Source: Flavobacterium sp. 9R
Lineage (GTDB): Bacteria; Bacteroidota; Bacteroidia; Flavobacteriales; Flavobacteriaceae
NCBI RefSeq assembly: GCF_902506345.1
Contig: NZ_LR733413.1
Span: 2,476,616 to 2,540,615, forward strand
Reading direction: 5' to 3'
Length of the DNA: 64,000 bases
The notes under the pieces were generated by a model. The model ran no database searches. It was not told the origin of the DNA and was given only the letters and a program-made list of their open reading frames with translations. Below, piece after piece: positions 47,168-55,696 of the stretch (its first letter is position 1; each line of letters opens with the position of its first letter). Position numbers and translations under genes: made by a program.

Positions 47168-47852
47168 AGACCTGAAACAAGAATGCTATGAAGCCAATAT
47201 GCAGCTGAATGCTTTGAACTTGGTAGTTTATACTTTTGGCAATGTAAGTGCAGTAGATCGAGAAAAAGGGGTTTTTGCCATCAAACCAAGTGGTGTACCT
47301 TATGAAGACTTAAAACCCGAAGATATGGTGATACTTGACTTTGACAACAATATCATCGAAGGAACTATGCGTCCGTCATCGGACACCAAAACGCATGCTT
47401 ATTTGTATAAAAAATGGCCTAACATTGGCGGAGTAGCGCATACCCACGCAACTTACTCTGTAGCCTGGGCTCAATCGCAACTCGATATTCCGATTTTTGG
47501 AACCACTCACGCCGATCATTTAACGGCTGATATCCCTTGTGCGCCACCAATGGCCGATTCACTTATTGAAGGAAATTACGAACACAATACAGGAATCCAA
47601 ATTTTGGATTGTTTCAAAGAAAAAAATCTTTCTTATGAAGAAGTGGAAATGGTATTGATAGGCAACCACGGACCTTTTGCTTGGGGAAAAAACGCTGCCA
47701 AAGCGGTTTACAACAGCAAAGTACTTGAAGTAGTTGCCGAAATGGCGTATCTGACTTTACAAATCAATCCAAACGCCCCTAGATTGAAGGATTCTTTAAT
47801 CAAAAAACATTACGAGCGCAAGCACGGAAAAGATTCGTATTACGGTCAGTAA
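47151..47852 (+). CDS. araD: L-ribulose-5-phosphate 4-epimerase
   Basis: Class II aldolase-fold enzyme making D-xylulose 5-phosphate, which joins the xylose route. 233 residues, the usual AraD length. GNVSAVDR, VAIKPSGV-like (FAIKPSGVPY) and the zinc site GGVAHTHATYSVAW with His residues are visible, then GTTHADHLTADIPC and the NHGPFAWG segment. It overlaps araB by 17 bp. Confidence 0.95.
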   Translation: MSTLYKDLKQECYEANMQLNALNLVVYTFGNVSAVDREKGVFAIKPSGVPYEDLKPEDMVILDFDNNIIEGTMRPSSDTKTHAYLYKKWPNIGGVAHTHATYSVAWAQSQLDIPIFGTTHADHLTADIPCAPPMADSLIEGNYEHNTGIQILDCFKEKNLSYEEVEMVLIGNHGPFAWGKNAAKAVYNSKVLEVVAEMAYLTLQINPNAPRLKDSLIKKHYERKHGKDSYYGQ

Positions 47853-47901
47853 TTTTAGTGTAAGGTTTCTTTGGTTTACAGTTGTTTAAACTAAAACAAA
47901 C

Positions 47902-47935
47902 CTTTAAACAATTTTAAACTTTAAACAATTTTAAA
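47902..47935 (+). repeat. Perfect 17-bp tandem duplication before araA
   Basis: CTTTAAACAATTTTAAA occurs twice head to tail (47902-47918 and 47919-47935), ending 11 bp before the araA ATG in the 94-bp araD-araA gap. It could be a recent slippage duplication in the leader or a pair of binding sites. Confidence 0.85.
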
Positions 47936-47946
47936 AAAATATTATA

Positions 47947-49455
47947 ATGATAGATATCTCTCAAAAAGAAATTTGGTTTGTAGTAGGAAGCCAAGAATTA
48001 TACGGTGAAGAAACCCTGAGAAAAGTAGCCGAACATTCACAAATTATTGCAAAAGGACTAGATGCTTCTGCAAAGTTACCTGTTAAATTAATTTATAAAG
48101 ATGTTGTAAAATCTCCTGCACAAATTACGAATGTGTGCTTAGAAGCGAATACCAACAAAAACTGTATTGGAATCATCGCTTGGATGCATACCTTCTCTCC
48201 AGCCAAAATGTGGATTGGTGGTTTGAGTATTTTGAACAAACCTTTATGCCATTTACACACTCAATTCAATGCCGAAATCCCTTGGGCTAGTATTGATATG
48301 GATTTTATGAACTTGAACCAATCCGCTCATGGAGACCGAGAGTTTGGATTTATCATGTCTAGAATGCGCAAAAAACGCAAAGTAGTGGTAGGTCATTGGG
48401 AGGACGAAAGAGTACAAACCAAATTAGGCAATTGGACAAGAGTAGCCTTAGGCTGGAATGAATTGCAAAACCTAAAAGTAGCTCGTATTGGCGACAATAT
48501 GCGAGAAGTTGCCGTTACCGAAGGGGATAAAGTAGAAGCTCAAATACGTTTTGGAGTATCTGTAAATGGTTATGACTCATCGGATGTGACCAAACATATC
48601 GAGAAAGTAACCGACAAACAACTGAACGATTTATTGGCGGTTTATGAAGCCTCTTATACTTTGACTCCTTCTTTGAAAGAAGGTGGAGCACAAAGACAAT
48701 CACTAGTAGATGCCGCAAAAATAGAATTAGGACTAAGAGCTTTCTTGGAAGAAGGTGGTTTTGGAGCCTTTACGGATACGTTTGAAAATTTAGGCGTTTG
48801 GAAACAATTACCTGGAATTGCAACCCAACGTTTGATGGCCGATGGCTACGGTTTTGGTGGCGAAGGCGATTGGAAAACAGCTGCAATGGTTAGAGCGTTG
48901 AAAGTTATGAATGTAGGCCTTGAAGGAGGAACCTCGTTCATGGAAGATTATACCTACCACTTCACTCCACAAAAATCGTATGTTTTAGGATCACATATGT
49001 TAGAAATTTGTCCTTCCATTGCAGATGGAAAACCTTCTTGTGAAGTTCATCCGTTAGGCATTGGTGGGAAAGAAGATCCAGCCCGTTTGGTGTTTAATTC
49101 TCCAGCTGGCGATGCCATCAACGTATCTTTGGTAGATATGGGTACTCGTTTTAGACTGATTGTAAATGAAGTAACGGTTGTAAAACCAATGGCTGATTTA
49201 CCAAAACTTCCTGTGGCGCGTGTCGTATGGGATTGTAAACCAAACCTTGATATTGCAGCTACGGCTTGGATTCTTGCTGGTGGGGCGCATCATACGGTTT
49301 ATAGCCAAGCAGTAACTACCGAATTTATGGAAGATTTTGCAGATATTGCTGGTATCGAATTATTGGTAATTGATGAAAAAACAACAATAAGAGACTTTAA
49401 AGACAAGCTTAATGCTAATGAAGCATACTTTCATTTGTTTCAACATGGCTTGTAA
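47947..49455 (+). CDS. araA: L-arabinose isomerase
   Basis: Converts L-arabinose to L-ribulose. 502 residues, typical of Ara[18 protein letters not shown] is the canonical N-terminus; [12 protein letters not shown], the active-site [14 protein letters not shown] glutamate and [10 protein letters not shown] with a metal-binding His are intact. It is third in araB-araD-araA order and is followed by a structured repeat before galM. Confidence 0.96.
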   Translation: MIDISQKEIWFVVGSQELYGEETLRKVAEHSQIIAKGLDASAKLPVKLIYKDVVKSPAQITNVCLEANTNKNCIGIIAWMHTFSPAKMWIGGLSILNKPLCHLHTQFNAEIPWASIDMDFMNLNQSAHGDREFGFIMSRMRKKRKVVVGHWEDERVQTKLGNWTRVALGWNELQNLKVARIGDNMREVAVTEGDKVEAQIRFGVSVNGYDSSDVTKHIEKVTDKQLNDLLAVYEASYTLTPSLKEGGAQRQSLVDAAKIELGLRAFLEEGGFGAFTDTFENLGVWKQLPGIATQRLMADGYGFGGEGDWKTAAMVRALKVMNVGLEGGTSFMEDYTYHFTPQKSYVLGSHMLEICPSIADGKPSCEVHPLGIGGKEDPARLVFNSPAGDAINVSLVDMGTRFRLIVNEVTVVKPMADLPKLPVARVVWDCKPNLDIAATAWILAGGAHHTVYSQAVTTEFMEDFADIAGIELLVIDEKTTIRDFKDKLNANEAYFHLFQHGL

Positions 49456-49489
49456 AAAGAAAAAAGTGTAGGTTAGCACTGTCTGCGTG

Positions 49490-49600
49490 AGTGATGGCAG
49501 TGGAGCTCTTTTTTTGATTCCGTTTTTTCGGAATCAAAAAAAAGCGGGAACGTACAGCACGACCCTCTGTCTCGTCTTTTCCGACGAGACGGAGGGGCAC
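49490..49600 (+). repeat. Structured intergenic element, copy A
   Basis: Two strong hairpins follow each other in the araA-galM gap: stem 49509-49522 with 49529-49542 (14 bp) and stem 49563-49576 with 49583-49596 (14 bp, one G-U). Left flank GATGGCAGTGG and middle AGCGG to ACAGCACGA correspond to the flanks of the element at 55450-55520 in reverse orientation. I recall similar sequences as dispersed in flavobacterial genomes. The first hairpin could also act as a terminator. Confidence 0.65.
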
Positions 49601-49654
49601 GCCCAACAAAAATTTTTGTTTATAGTTATTTCTAAAAACCAAAAAAACAAATAT

Positions 49655-50842
49655 ATGAATCTAGTAAAACGTTGTATTTATGGAATTTCCATTTTAAGTT
49701 TAGCGAGTATGAATGTGCAATGCAAAGGAGAAAAAAAAACAGATGCAGCGGAAACTGCACTTGAAACGAAAGCTACAGATGCTGTATCTATAGCCAAAAC
49801 AATGTATGGTAAAACAGATAAAGGGGTACAAATAGACCGCTATACATTGAAAAACCAAAAAGGAATGGAAGTTGACATCATCACTTTTGGTGGGATTATT
49901 TCTTCTCTAAAAGTGCCTAACAAAGCGGGGAAATCCGAGGAAGTGGTACTTGGTTTTAACTCATTGGAACAATACATGAAGCCTAATCCGTATTTTGGAG
50001 CACTTATCGGAAGATATGGCAACCGTATTGCAAAAGGTAAATTTACTTTGGATGGAAAACAATATTCCTTGGCGATCAACAACACCCCAAATGCCTTGCA
50101 CGGAGGTCCTGAAGGATTTCACCGAGTGGTTTGGACTGCCGAAGAAGCCAAAGGAGGCGATACTGCTTCGCTAAAATTGAAGTATGTAGCCAAAGACATG
50201 GAAGAAGGTTATCCTGGCAACTTGACGGTTTTTGTAACCTATACTTTGAATAAAGACAATGCTTTGGATGTTTTGTATGAAGCCACTACCGATAAAAAAA
50301 CGATCGTAAACCTAACACAACATTCGTATTTCAATCTGTCTGCTGATTTTTCTAAACCTATTTTAGACCACGAAATCATGATTGATGCAGACAAATTGGT
50401 TCCTGTAGCTGCAACTTTGATTCCAACTGGACAGTTGACGGATGTTACCAATACTCCATTTGACTTTAGAAAACCGAAATTGGTTGGTGCAGCAATAGAA
50501 GCCAAAGACGAACAATTGAAAAACGGATTGGGTTATGACCATTGCTGGGTCTTGAACAACCAAAACAAAGGAGAACGATTAGTAGCCTCAGCTTATCATG
50601 CTACAAGCGGAAGAGTATTAGAAGTGTACACAGACCAACCTGGAATTCAGTTCTACTCTGGTAACTTTTTGGATGGAACTTTGCCAATGAGAAACGGCGG
50701 TACCTATGCACATAGAACTGGATTTTGCTTGGAAACACAACATTATCCAGATTCGCCGAATCAAAAAGATTTCCCAACAACAGTCTTAAATCCTGGGGAA
50801 AACTATAAAACAAAAACCACTTTTAAGTTTTCGGTTAAATAA
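49655..50842 (+). CDS. galM: Aldose 1-epimerase, lipoprotein
   Basis: 395 residues from the ATG at 49655; a longer in-frame start would cross the two hairpins and is rejected. The signal peptide ends in MNVQC followed by KGEKK, basic residues that suggest a periplasm-facing rather than surface-exposed lipoprotein. The mutarotase core has NALHGGPEGFH, QHSYFNLS and CLETQHYPDSPN with the catalytic His, His and Glu. It probably equilibrates anomers of sugars released in the periplasm; context suggests arabinose or galactose. Confidence 0.9.
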   Translation: MNLVKRCIYGISILSLASMNVQCKGEKKTDAAETALETKATDAVSIAKTMYGKTDKGVQIDRYTLKNQKGMEVDIITFGGIISSLKVPNKAGKSEEVVLGFNSLEQYMKPNPYFGALIGRYGNRIAKGKFTLDGKQYSLAINNTPNALHGGPEGFHRVVWTAEEAKGGDTASLKLKYVAKDMEEGYPGNLTVFVTYTLNKDNALDVLYEATTDKKTIVNLTQHSYFNLSADFSKPILDHEIMIDADKLVPVAATLIPTGQLTDVTNTPFDFRKPKLVGAAIEAKDEQLKNGLGYDHCWVLNNQNKGERLVASAYHATSGRVLEVYTDQPGIQFYSGNFLDGTLPMRNGGTYAHRTGFCLETQHYPDSPNQKDFPTTVLNPGENYKTKTTFKFSVK

Positions 50843-51022
50843 TAAAATAAATAATCTGGGTTCGATAAGTAAAGTTGATTTTTTGAATACATCTATTTAG
50901 TAAATACAATCATCGAAATCAGAACAACCTATCAAAAAAAACCCTAACTAATTATAGATTGAATTTTTCTACACATAAATAAGTCAACTGGTTATTGCTT
51001 GTAATTATGGTATTAGTTAGTA

Positions 51023-51051
51023 CCCCGAGAGTTATACTTTCGGGGTTTTTT
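51023..51051 (+). terminator. Terminator of the arabinose operon
   Basis: CCCCGAGAG (51023-51031) pairs with CTTTCGGGG (51037-51045) with one G-U pair, followed by six T. It lies 180 bp after galM; the rest of the 376-bp gap up to the convergent GH97 gene shows no gene or clear signal. Confidence 0.88.
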
Positions 51052-51218
51052 ATTGATTTAAATTCTAATTCCTATCGAAGAAGTTCGTTACTATTTTAAA
51101 GAAAAATTGGTTGGTTCTTATTCAAAATCAAAAGGATGTTCATAAGAACATTAGCAAAGATCCTGAAGAAAAACCAACCAAATTTGTTTTATCATAAATT
51201 ATACAATCCTCATTGCGA

Positions 51219-53138
51219 TTATATTTTTACCACAAATCCGCCGTTGGGTTGTATGGTTACCGAAAGTGGCTTTGCCTTAGTAACAGGAAGCTTTTCAAAA
51301 CCATTCTCACCATCAGTAATTAAAAAGCCGTTTGTTTGGGTTACGAATGACAAATCGATTGTTATTGTTTTAGCTACGTTTTCGGCATTGATGCCCACAA
51401 TATGCCAGATGTTATTTTTCTTTCTTGCCATTACGATATACTTTCCAGGATAGCCTTCAATAAATTTGGAGTCCTCCCAATTCGTTGGTATATCTTTTAA
51501 ATAATCTACAACATAACTAGGCATTTTGGCCATTCCTTCAGGAATTTCGGCTATGTGTTGGATTCCCGACAAGAACAAAACAGGAAGTGCCAGTTCAAAG
51601 GCAGGAGTTGTTTTACGCGTGATTCCAGGTATCGCATCGAGTACCATGGGAGTAAAATCCATAGGGTCAAAAACATTACGTGTAAACGGAATGGTAGCAC
51701 AATGTGTCGGCTGTTTGTCGGCATCGGGTTGTCCAAAAGTAATAAACTCCTCCCCTTTGATGGCCTCAGTAGTCAACAAGTGAGGATAGGTACGCTGCCA
51801 ACCTCTAGGAAGTGTAGCTCCGTGAAAATTAACCAACAACTGGTATTTAGCTGTAGCTTTCAGTAGTTCGTGATAATAAGCAATCATCGATTGGCCGTCG
51901 CCTCCAAAGAAATCTATTTTGACTCCCGCAATGCCTATTTCTTTCAACCTTCCAAATTCAGCGGCTCTACTTTCTGGCGTCAAGAGTTTACTTTTAGGAT
52001 GGTATTCTGTTCCGTTCCAACTCCCAGAAGAATTGTACCAAACTAGTAATTTTACTTTCTTGGTTTTTCCATATTCAACCAATTCTTTGAGTTTATCAAC
52101 GCCAATTCGGGTATCCCAATCAGCATCTATCAAACAGTAAGGCCAATTCATACTCGCCGCATAATCTATAAACTGACGCGTAATAGCATAATTAACCGAT
52201 TCGTCTTTCAATAGCACCCAACTCCATGAAGCTAGTCCTCCTTTTATGAAAGAAGTGTCCATTTTGATAGCTGGTTCGGCCAGATCGGTTCCCAAAGTAC
52301 TTTCGGTAATTGTGCTTAAAGTACCAATAGTTATGAGACGCCAAGGGGTGCGCCAAGGCAAAACAGATTCAGGTTGTAGCGCACCATTAGGAAAAACTTC
52401 TTGTTTTTGTGGAAAAGTAACCTGCAATGCCTGTGCATTGTCGTTATAAACCAATCTTGAACCACAGTATTTATCGTGTAGTCCAGTTTCTGAAAGTAAC
52501 ACCCATGCAGCATTAGTTTCAAAAAGTGCTGGATACACCCATCCCTCGCCTATCTCTGGTTGAGTAAGTACAGGGACTCCCATGGCATAATGTTCCTCGT
52601 AAGATGGGTTGGTTTCTTTCCATCCCGTCTTGGCCTTGGCCATAGGTTGCAACCAAGATTTGGTAGTAGAATCGAAATTGTAGGTCGTTTTTTCTTCAAT
52701 TATTTTTTTAATATCCTTAGAATGGGAAGGAAAATAATAACGAAAAGCCACGCCATCTTTCGAAAGTTGAAAAATGATCTCCATCGGTTCGCCTTTGCCA
52801 TTTACAAGACTTACAATGTATTGATTGGCCGAATAAGAAATTTCATTTCGTTTGCCCTGAAGCATGGTATAATGATCATTTACTTTTTTAGCCCTAGAAA
52901 TTGCAACAACTTTTAAATCCGAGTAAAAATTGGCATCTTCACGGATAATGCCTAATTGCGAGGTATTGATTACCAATTTATTTTTATAGAAAACCCGATA
53001 AATAGCTGTTTTTTCAGGAGACAACTCAAACGCTACTTCGATAGTTTTATCAGCGTTGACCAAAATATGAGGACTGGATTTCACCGTAAACGAAGTGAAA
53101 AACAACAGTACTATTCCTAAAGTGAGAACTTGTTTCAT
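51219..53138 (-). CDS. GH97 glycosidase (alpha-galactosidase or beta-L-arabinopyranosidase type)
   Basis: 639 residues with a signal peptide. GH97 layout is an N-terminal beta-supersandwich (about 20-280), a catalytic barrel (about 290-550) and a C-terminal beta domain. The barrel has Asp409 in GVKIDFFGGD at the nucleophile position of the retaining (BtGH97b-like) branch, with glutamates around 458-464 in TEAIKGEEF, so it is not the inverting SusB type. Retaining GH97 enzymes are alpha-galactosidases, and some also hydrolyse beta-L-arabinopyranosides. The AraR-type box directly upstream favours an arabinose-related role. Confidence 0.85.
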   Translation of the reverse strand: MKQVLTLGIVLLFFTSFTVKSSPHILVNADKTIEVAFELSPEKTAIYRVFYKNKLVINTSQLGIIREDANFYSDLKVVAISRAKKVNDHYTMLQGKRNEISYSANQYIVSLVNGKGEPMEIIFQLSKDGVAFRYYFPSHSKDIKKIIEEKTTYNFDSTTKSWLQPMAKAKTGWKETNPSYEEHYAMGVPVLTQPEIGEGWVYPALFETNAAWVLLSETGLHDKYCGSRLVYNDNAQALQVTFPQKQEVFPNGALQPESVLPWRTPWRLITIGTLSTITESTLGTDLAEPAIKMDTSFIKGGLASWSWVLLKDESVNYAITRQFIDYAASMNWPYCLIDADWDTRIGVDKLKELVEYGKTKKVKLLVWYNSSGSWNGTEYHPKSKLLTPESRAAEFGRLKEIGIAGVKIDFFGGDGQSMIAYYHELLKATAKYQLLVNFHGATLPRGWQRTYPHLLTTEAIKGEEFITFGQPDADKQPTHCATIPFTRNVFDPMDFTPMVLDAIPGITRKTTPAFELALPVLFLSGIQHIAEIPEGMAKMPSYVVDYLKDIPTNWEDSKFIEGYPGKYIVMARKKNNIWHIVGINAENVAKTITIDLSFVTQTNGFLITDGENGFEKLPVTKAKPLSVTIQPNGGFVVKI

Positions 53139-53143
53139 TTTTT

Positions 53144-53162
53144 AAGTGTTTTTATTACACTT
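53144..53162 (-). promoter_or_regulatory. AraR-type box upstream of the GH97 gene
   Basis: AAGTGT-N7-ACACTT, perfectly symmetric in its arms, begins 5 bp before the GH97 start codon. It ties this convergent gene to the arabinose regulon. Confidence 0.75.
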
Positions 53163-53253
53163 ACAAGTTTACAACAAAAAAAGGAGTTAAAATAGCGATT
53201 GGCTGTAAAATTTAGAAGGTTGATTGTGTTTTATTTAGAAAAAAGTCTAGAAA

Positions 53254-53281
53254 CAAAAAAACCGCTTCTTTCGAAGCGGTT
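53254..53281 (-). terminator. Terminator of tRNA-Leu
   Basis: Reverse-strand AACCGCTTC pairs with GAAGCGGTT around a GAAA loop, followed by a T-run, immediately after the tRNA. Confidence 0.9.
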
Positions 53282-53284
53282 CTG

Positions 53285-53364
53285 TACCCGGAGCCGGAGT
53301 CGAACCGGCACGGTTTCCCACAGGTGTTTGAGACCAGCGCGTCTACCAATTCCGCCATCCGGGC
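53285..53364 (-). tRNA. tRNA-Leu (anticodon CAA)
   Basis: The reverse strand gives a class II tRNA with acceptor GCCCGGA/TCCGGGT (a G-U first pair), D-arm TGGCGGAATTGGTAGACGC, anticodon loop CTCAAAC (CAA at 53328-53330), a short variable arm, and T-arm GCCGGTTCGACTCCGGC. CCA is not encoded. The anticodon stem CTGGT/ACCTG carries a T-T mismatch at the second pair. Confidence 0.95.
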
Positions 53365-53449
53365 TTAGCAGACTGAAATAACAACAGTTATTTCTCGCAA
53401 TAAAGAGATAATTAGTGGTAGCTAAATATCTTTTTTCTTTAACACGGTG

Positions 53450-53479
53450 CAAATGTAAAAAATAAAATTAAATGTTCAA
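53450..53479 (-). promoter_or_regulatory. tRNA-Leu promoter
   Basis: Reverse-strand TTG (53477-53479), 19-bp spacer, exact -7 TACATTTG (53450-53457). Transcription would start about 75-80 nt before the mature tRNA. Confidence 0.65.
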
Positions 53480-53523
53480 CTAAAAATACTTAAATTTTTC
53501 CTTTCAGTCTTGAATAAATTTTC

Positions 53524-53531
53524 TAAATTTG
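53524..53531 (+). promoter_or_regulatory. Predicted -7 box of prs
   Basis: Exact TAAATTTG, 115 bp before the prs ATG; the -33 element is not clear. Confidence 0.5.
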
Positions 53532-53646
53532 CACCTCGTTAAAACGACACACACTAACTAACTACACCCGAGGTAAATACAATAACCTTTTAAATATTTT
53601 TTTTAAGATCAATTGTAGTAACCATCGGAATTAAACAACAAATTAA

Positions 53647-54588
53647 ATGTCACACCTAGAACCTGAAGCTAAAATTTTTGCTTGTTCACAAAGTGTATAT
53701 CTTGCAGAGCAAATTGCAAAAAATTACGGAATTCCTTTGGGAAAAGTTACCCTAGCTAAGTACAGCGACGGAGAATTTCAACCTTCTTACGAAGAGTCAA
53801 TTAGAGGATTACGTGTATTTATTGTTTGTTCTACATTCCCAACGGCAGACAATTTGATGGAATTATTAATGATGATTGACGCAGCCAAAAGAGCTTCAGC
53901 AAGACACATTACAGCAGTAATTCCTTATTTTGGTTGGGCAAGACAAGACCGAAAAGACAAACCAAGAGTTCCAATTGGAGCCAAACTAGTAGCTAATTTA
54001 TTAGATGCTGCAGGGGCAACCCGAATTATGACCATGGATTTGCACGCAGATCAAATTCAAGGTTTCTTTGAAAAACCAGTAGATCATTTATTCGCTTCTA
54101 CAATCTTTTTACCTTATGTAAAAAGTCTAGGATTAGAAAACTTGACCATCGCTTCTCCAGATATGGGAGGTTCAAAAAGAGCTTATGCGTATTCTAAATT
54201 CCTAGAATCAGACGTTGTTATTTGTTACAAACAAAGAAAAATGGCTAACGTAATTGACACAATGGAATTGATTGGTGAAGTAAAAGGAAGAAATGTAATT
54301 CTAGTAGACGACATGATTGACACTGGAGGAACACTGGCAAAAGCAGCCGATTTGATGATCGAAAAAGGTGCTTTGAGCGTAAGAGCCATTTGTACTCATG
54401 CCATTTTATCAGGAGAGGCTTACGAAAAAATTGAGAATTCAAAATTAAGCGAGTTAATCGTTTCAGATTCTATTCCTTTAAGAAAAGAATCTAATAAAAT
54501 AAAAGTGTTGAGTTGTGCACCACTTTTTGCAGAAGTAATGCACATGGTGCACCACAACAATTCCATTAGTGGGAAGTTTATAATGTAA
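53647..54588 (+). CDS. prs: Ribose-phosphate pyrophosphokinase
   Basis: Makes phosphoribosyl pyrophosphate from ribose 5-phosphate and ATP. 313 residues, class I length. KYSDGEFQPSYEESIRG, the ATP-binding YFGWARQDRKDKPRVPIGAKLVANLL flexible loop, MDLHADQIQGFF and the PRPP-binding loop VDDMIDTGGTL are all present. It is followed by rplY after a 114-bp spacer with an inverted repeat. Confidence 0.96.
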   Translation: MSHLEPEAKIFACSQSVYLAEQIAKNYGIPLGKVTLAKYSDGEFQPSYEESIRGLRVFIVCSTFPTADNLMELLMMIDAAKRASARHITAVIPYFGWARQDRKDKPRVPIGAKLVANLLDAAGATRIMTMDLHADQIQGFFEKPVDHLFASTIFLPYVKSLGLENLTIASPDMGGSKRAYAYSKFLESDVVICYKQRKMANVIDTMELIGEVKGRNVILVDDMIDTGGTLAKAADLMIEKGALSVRAICTHAILSGEAYEKIENSKLSELIVSDSIPLRKESNKIKVLSCAPLFAEVMHMVHHNNSISGKFIM

Positions 54589-54609
54589 ATTTTTTAGTTC
54601 CGAGTGATT

Positions 54610-54662
54610 AGTCCTTAGTGATTAGTCGACTTCTAAGAACTAAAAACTTACCACTAAGGACT
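54610..54662. repeat. Inverted repeat in prs-rplY spacer
   Basis: AGTCCTTAGTG (54610-54620) is repeated inverted as CACTAAGGACT (54652-54662). A short direct repeat GTGATTAGTC lies across the left arm. It has the look of a dispersed intergenic repeat remnant; there is no coding potential. Confidence 0.6.
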
Positions 54663-54702
54663 ATAAAGAAGAGTTTAATTAATAACTATTTAAATATTTA
54701 CA

Positions 54703-55314
54703 ATGAAATCGATTACAATTAAAGGATCAGAAAGAGAAAGCGTGGGCAAAGTGTCAACTAAAGCCTTACGTAATGCTGGATTGGTTCCTTGCGTATTATA
54801 CGGAGGAAATCAAGCAGTGCATTTCTCAGCAGAAGTTATTGCATTCAAAAACTTGGTTTACACTCCAAACGCACACACAGTTGTGATTGAACTTGGAAAT
54901 GGTAAATCTTTCAATGCTGTGTTACAAGACATTCAAGTACACCCAGTATCTGACAAAATTTTACACATTGACTTTTTCCAAATCCACGAGGATAAAGAAA
55001 TTACAATGGAAGTACCTGTAAAAGTTATTGGTAACTCTAAAGGTGTTATGGCTGGTGGTGATTTACGTATGAACAACCGTAAATTAAAAGTAAAAGCATT
55101 ACCAAAAAATCTTCCAGATTTTGTTGAAGCTGACATTACTCCACTTGAAATGGGTAACAAATTGTACGTTACTAAAGTACCTACACCAAACTTCAAAATC
55201 ATGCACCCAGACAATACAGTAATTTGTCAAGTGAAGATCTCTCGTGCGGCTATGAAAGCAGCTCAAGAAGCAGCAAAAGCAGCAAAAGCTCCTGCAAAAG
55301 GAAAGAAAAAATAA
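54703..55314 (+). CDS. rplY: 50S ribosomal protein L25/general stress protein Ctc
   Basis: 203-residue CTC-type L25 that binds 5S rRNA. The N-terminal L25 domain (about 1-92) has [17 protein letters not shown], followed by the TL5/CTC C-terminal beta domain and an Ala/Lys-rich tail ([14 protein letters not shown]), usual in Bacteroidota. It lies between prs and pth, a common arrangement. Confidence 0.96.
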   Translation: MKSITIKGSERESVGKVSTKALRNAGLVPCVLYGGNQAVHFSAEVIAFKNLVYTPNAHTVVIELGNGKSFNAVLQDIQVHPVSDKILHIDFFQIHEDKEITMEVPVKVIGNSKGVMAGGDLRMNNRKLKVKALPKNLPDFVEADITPLEMGNKLYVTKVPTPNFKIMHPDNTVICQVKISRAAMKAAQEAAKAAKAPAKGKKK

Positions 55315-55335
55315 TTTTTTTCAATCATTATATCA

Positions 55336-55367
55336 AAGCGTCAGTTACACAACTGGCGCTTTTTTTT
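55336..55367 (+). terminator. Terminator after rplY
   Basis: AAGCGTCAGTT (55336-55346) pairs with AACTGGCGCTT (55351-55361, one G-U), followed by a T-run. A direct repeat CTGAACTTGTTT follows in the next 30 bp. Confidence 0.88.
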
Positions 55368-55449
55368 ATTCTGAACTTGTTTTAATCTGAACTTGTTTCA
55401 GATTCTATGATTCAAATAAGAAGCACACCTCTCTTCTATCAATCACGAA

Positions 55450-55520
55450 TCCTCCTGCTGTCCGCTATATCTTTACTGCCGAACCCCGTCAGCAAAGGAT
55501 GCCGCTCCCATCAGGGCTAC
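55450..55520 (-). repeat. Structured intergenic element, copy B
   Basis: On the reverse strand: GATGGGAGCGGCATCC, then an imperfect stem (CTTTGCTG with CAGTAAAG), then AGATATAGCGGACAGCAGGA. Flanks match copy A at 49490-49600 while the palindromic core differs. It lies in the 382-bp rplY-pth gap, which holds nothing else apart from the rplY terminator. Confidence 0.65.
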
Positions 55521-55696
55521 ACTACACGACTCCTTTCCATAACAATTATAGACTTTCAATTTAACTTCTGCACCAAATACACTATTTTTGCAGCATCATA
55601 AAATAGATTCAAGTTTTGTTTCCATCACTAAAAAAGCAGTGATACAAAGCATAATAAAACTGGTGGTTCACAAACACCAAAAAAAATATTGAGAAA

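Noticed and set aside
49487..49654. N-terminal extension of the lipoprotein GalM
   Set aside because: It is translated through two strong hairpins; the ATG at 49655 starts a good lipoprotein signal.
53199..53452. Two short open frames across the tRNA region
   Set aside because: They lie over tRNA-Leu, its terminator and promoter and have no protein-like features.
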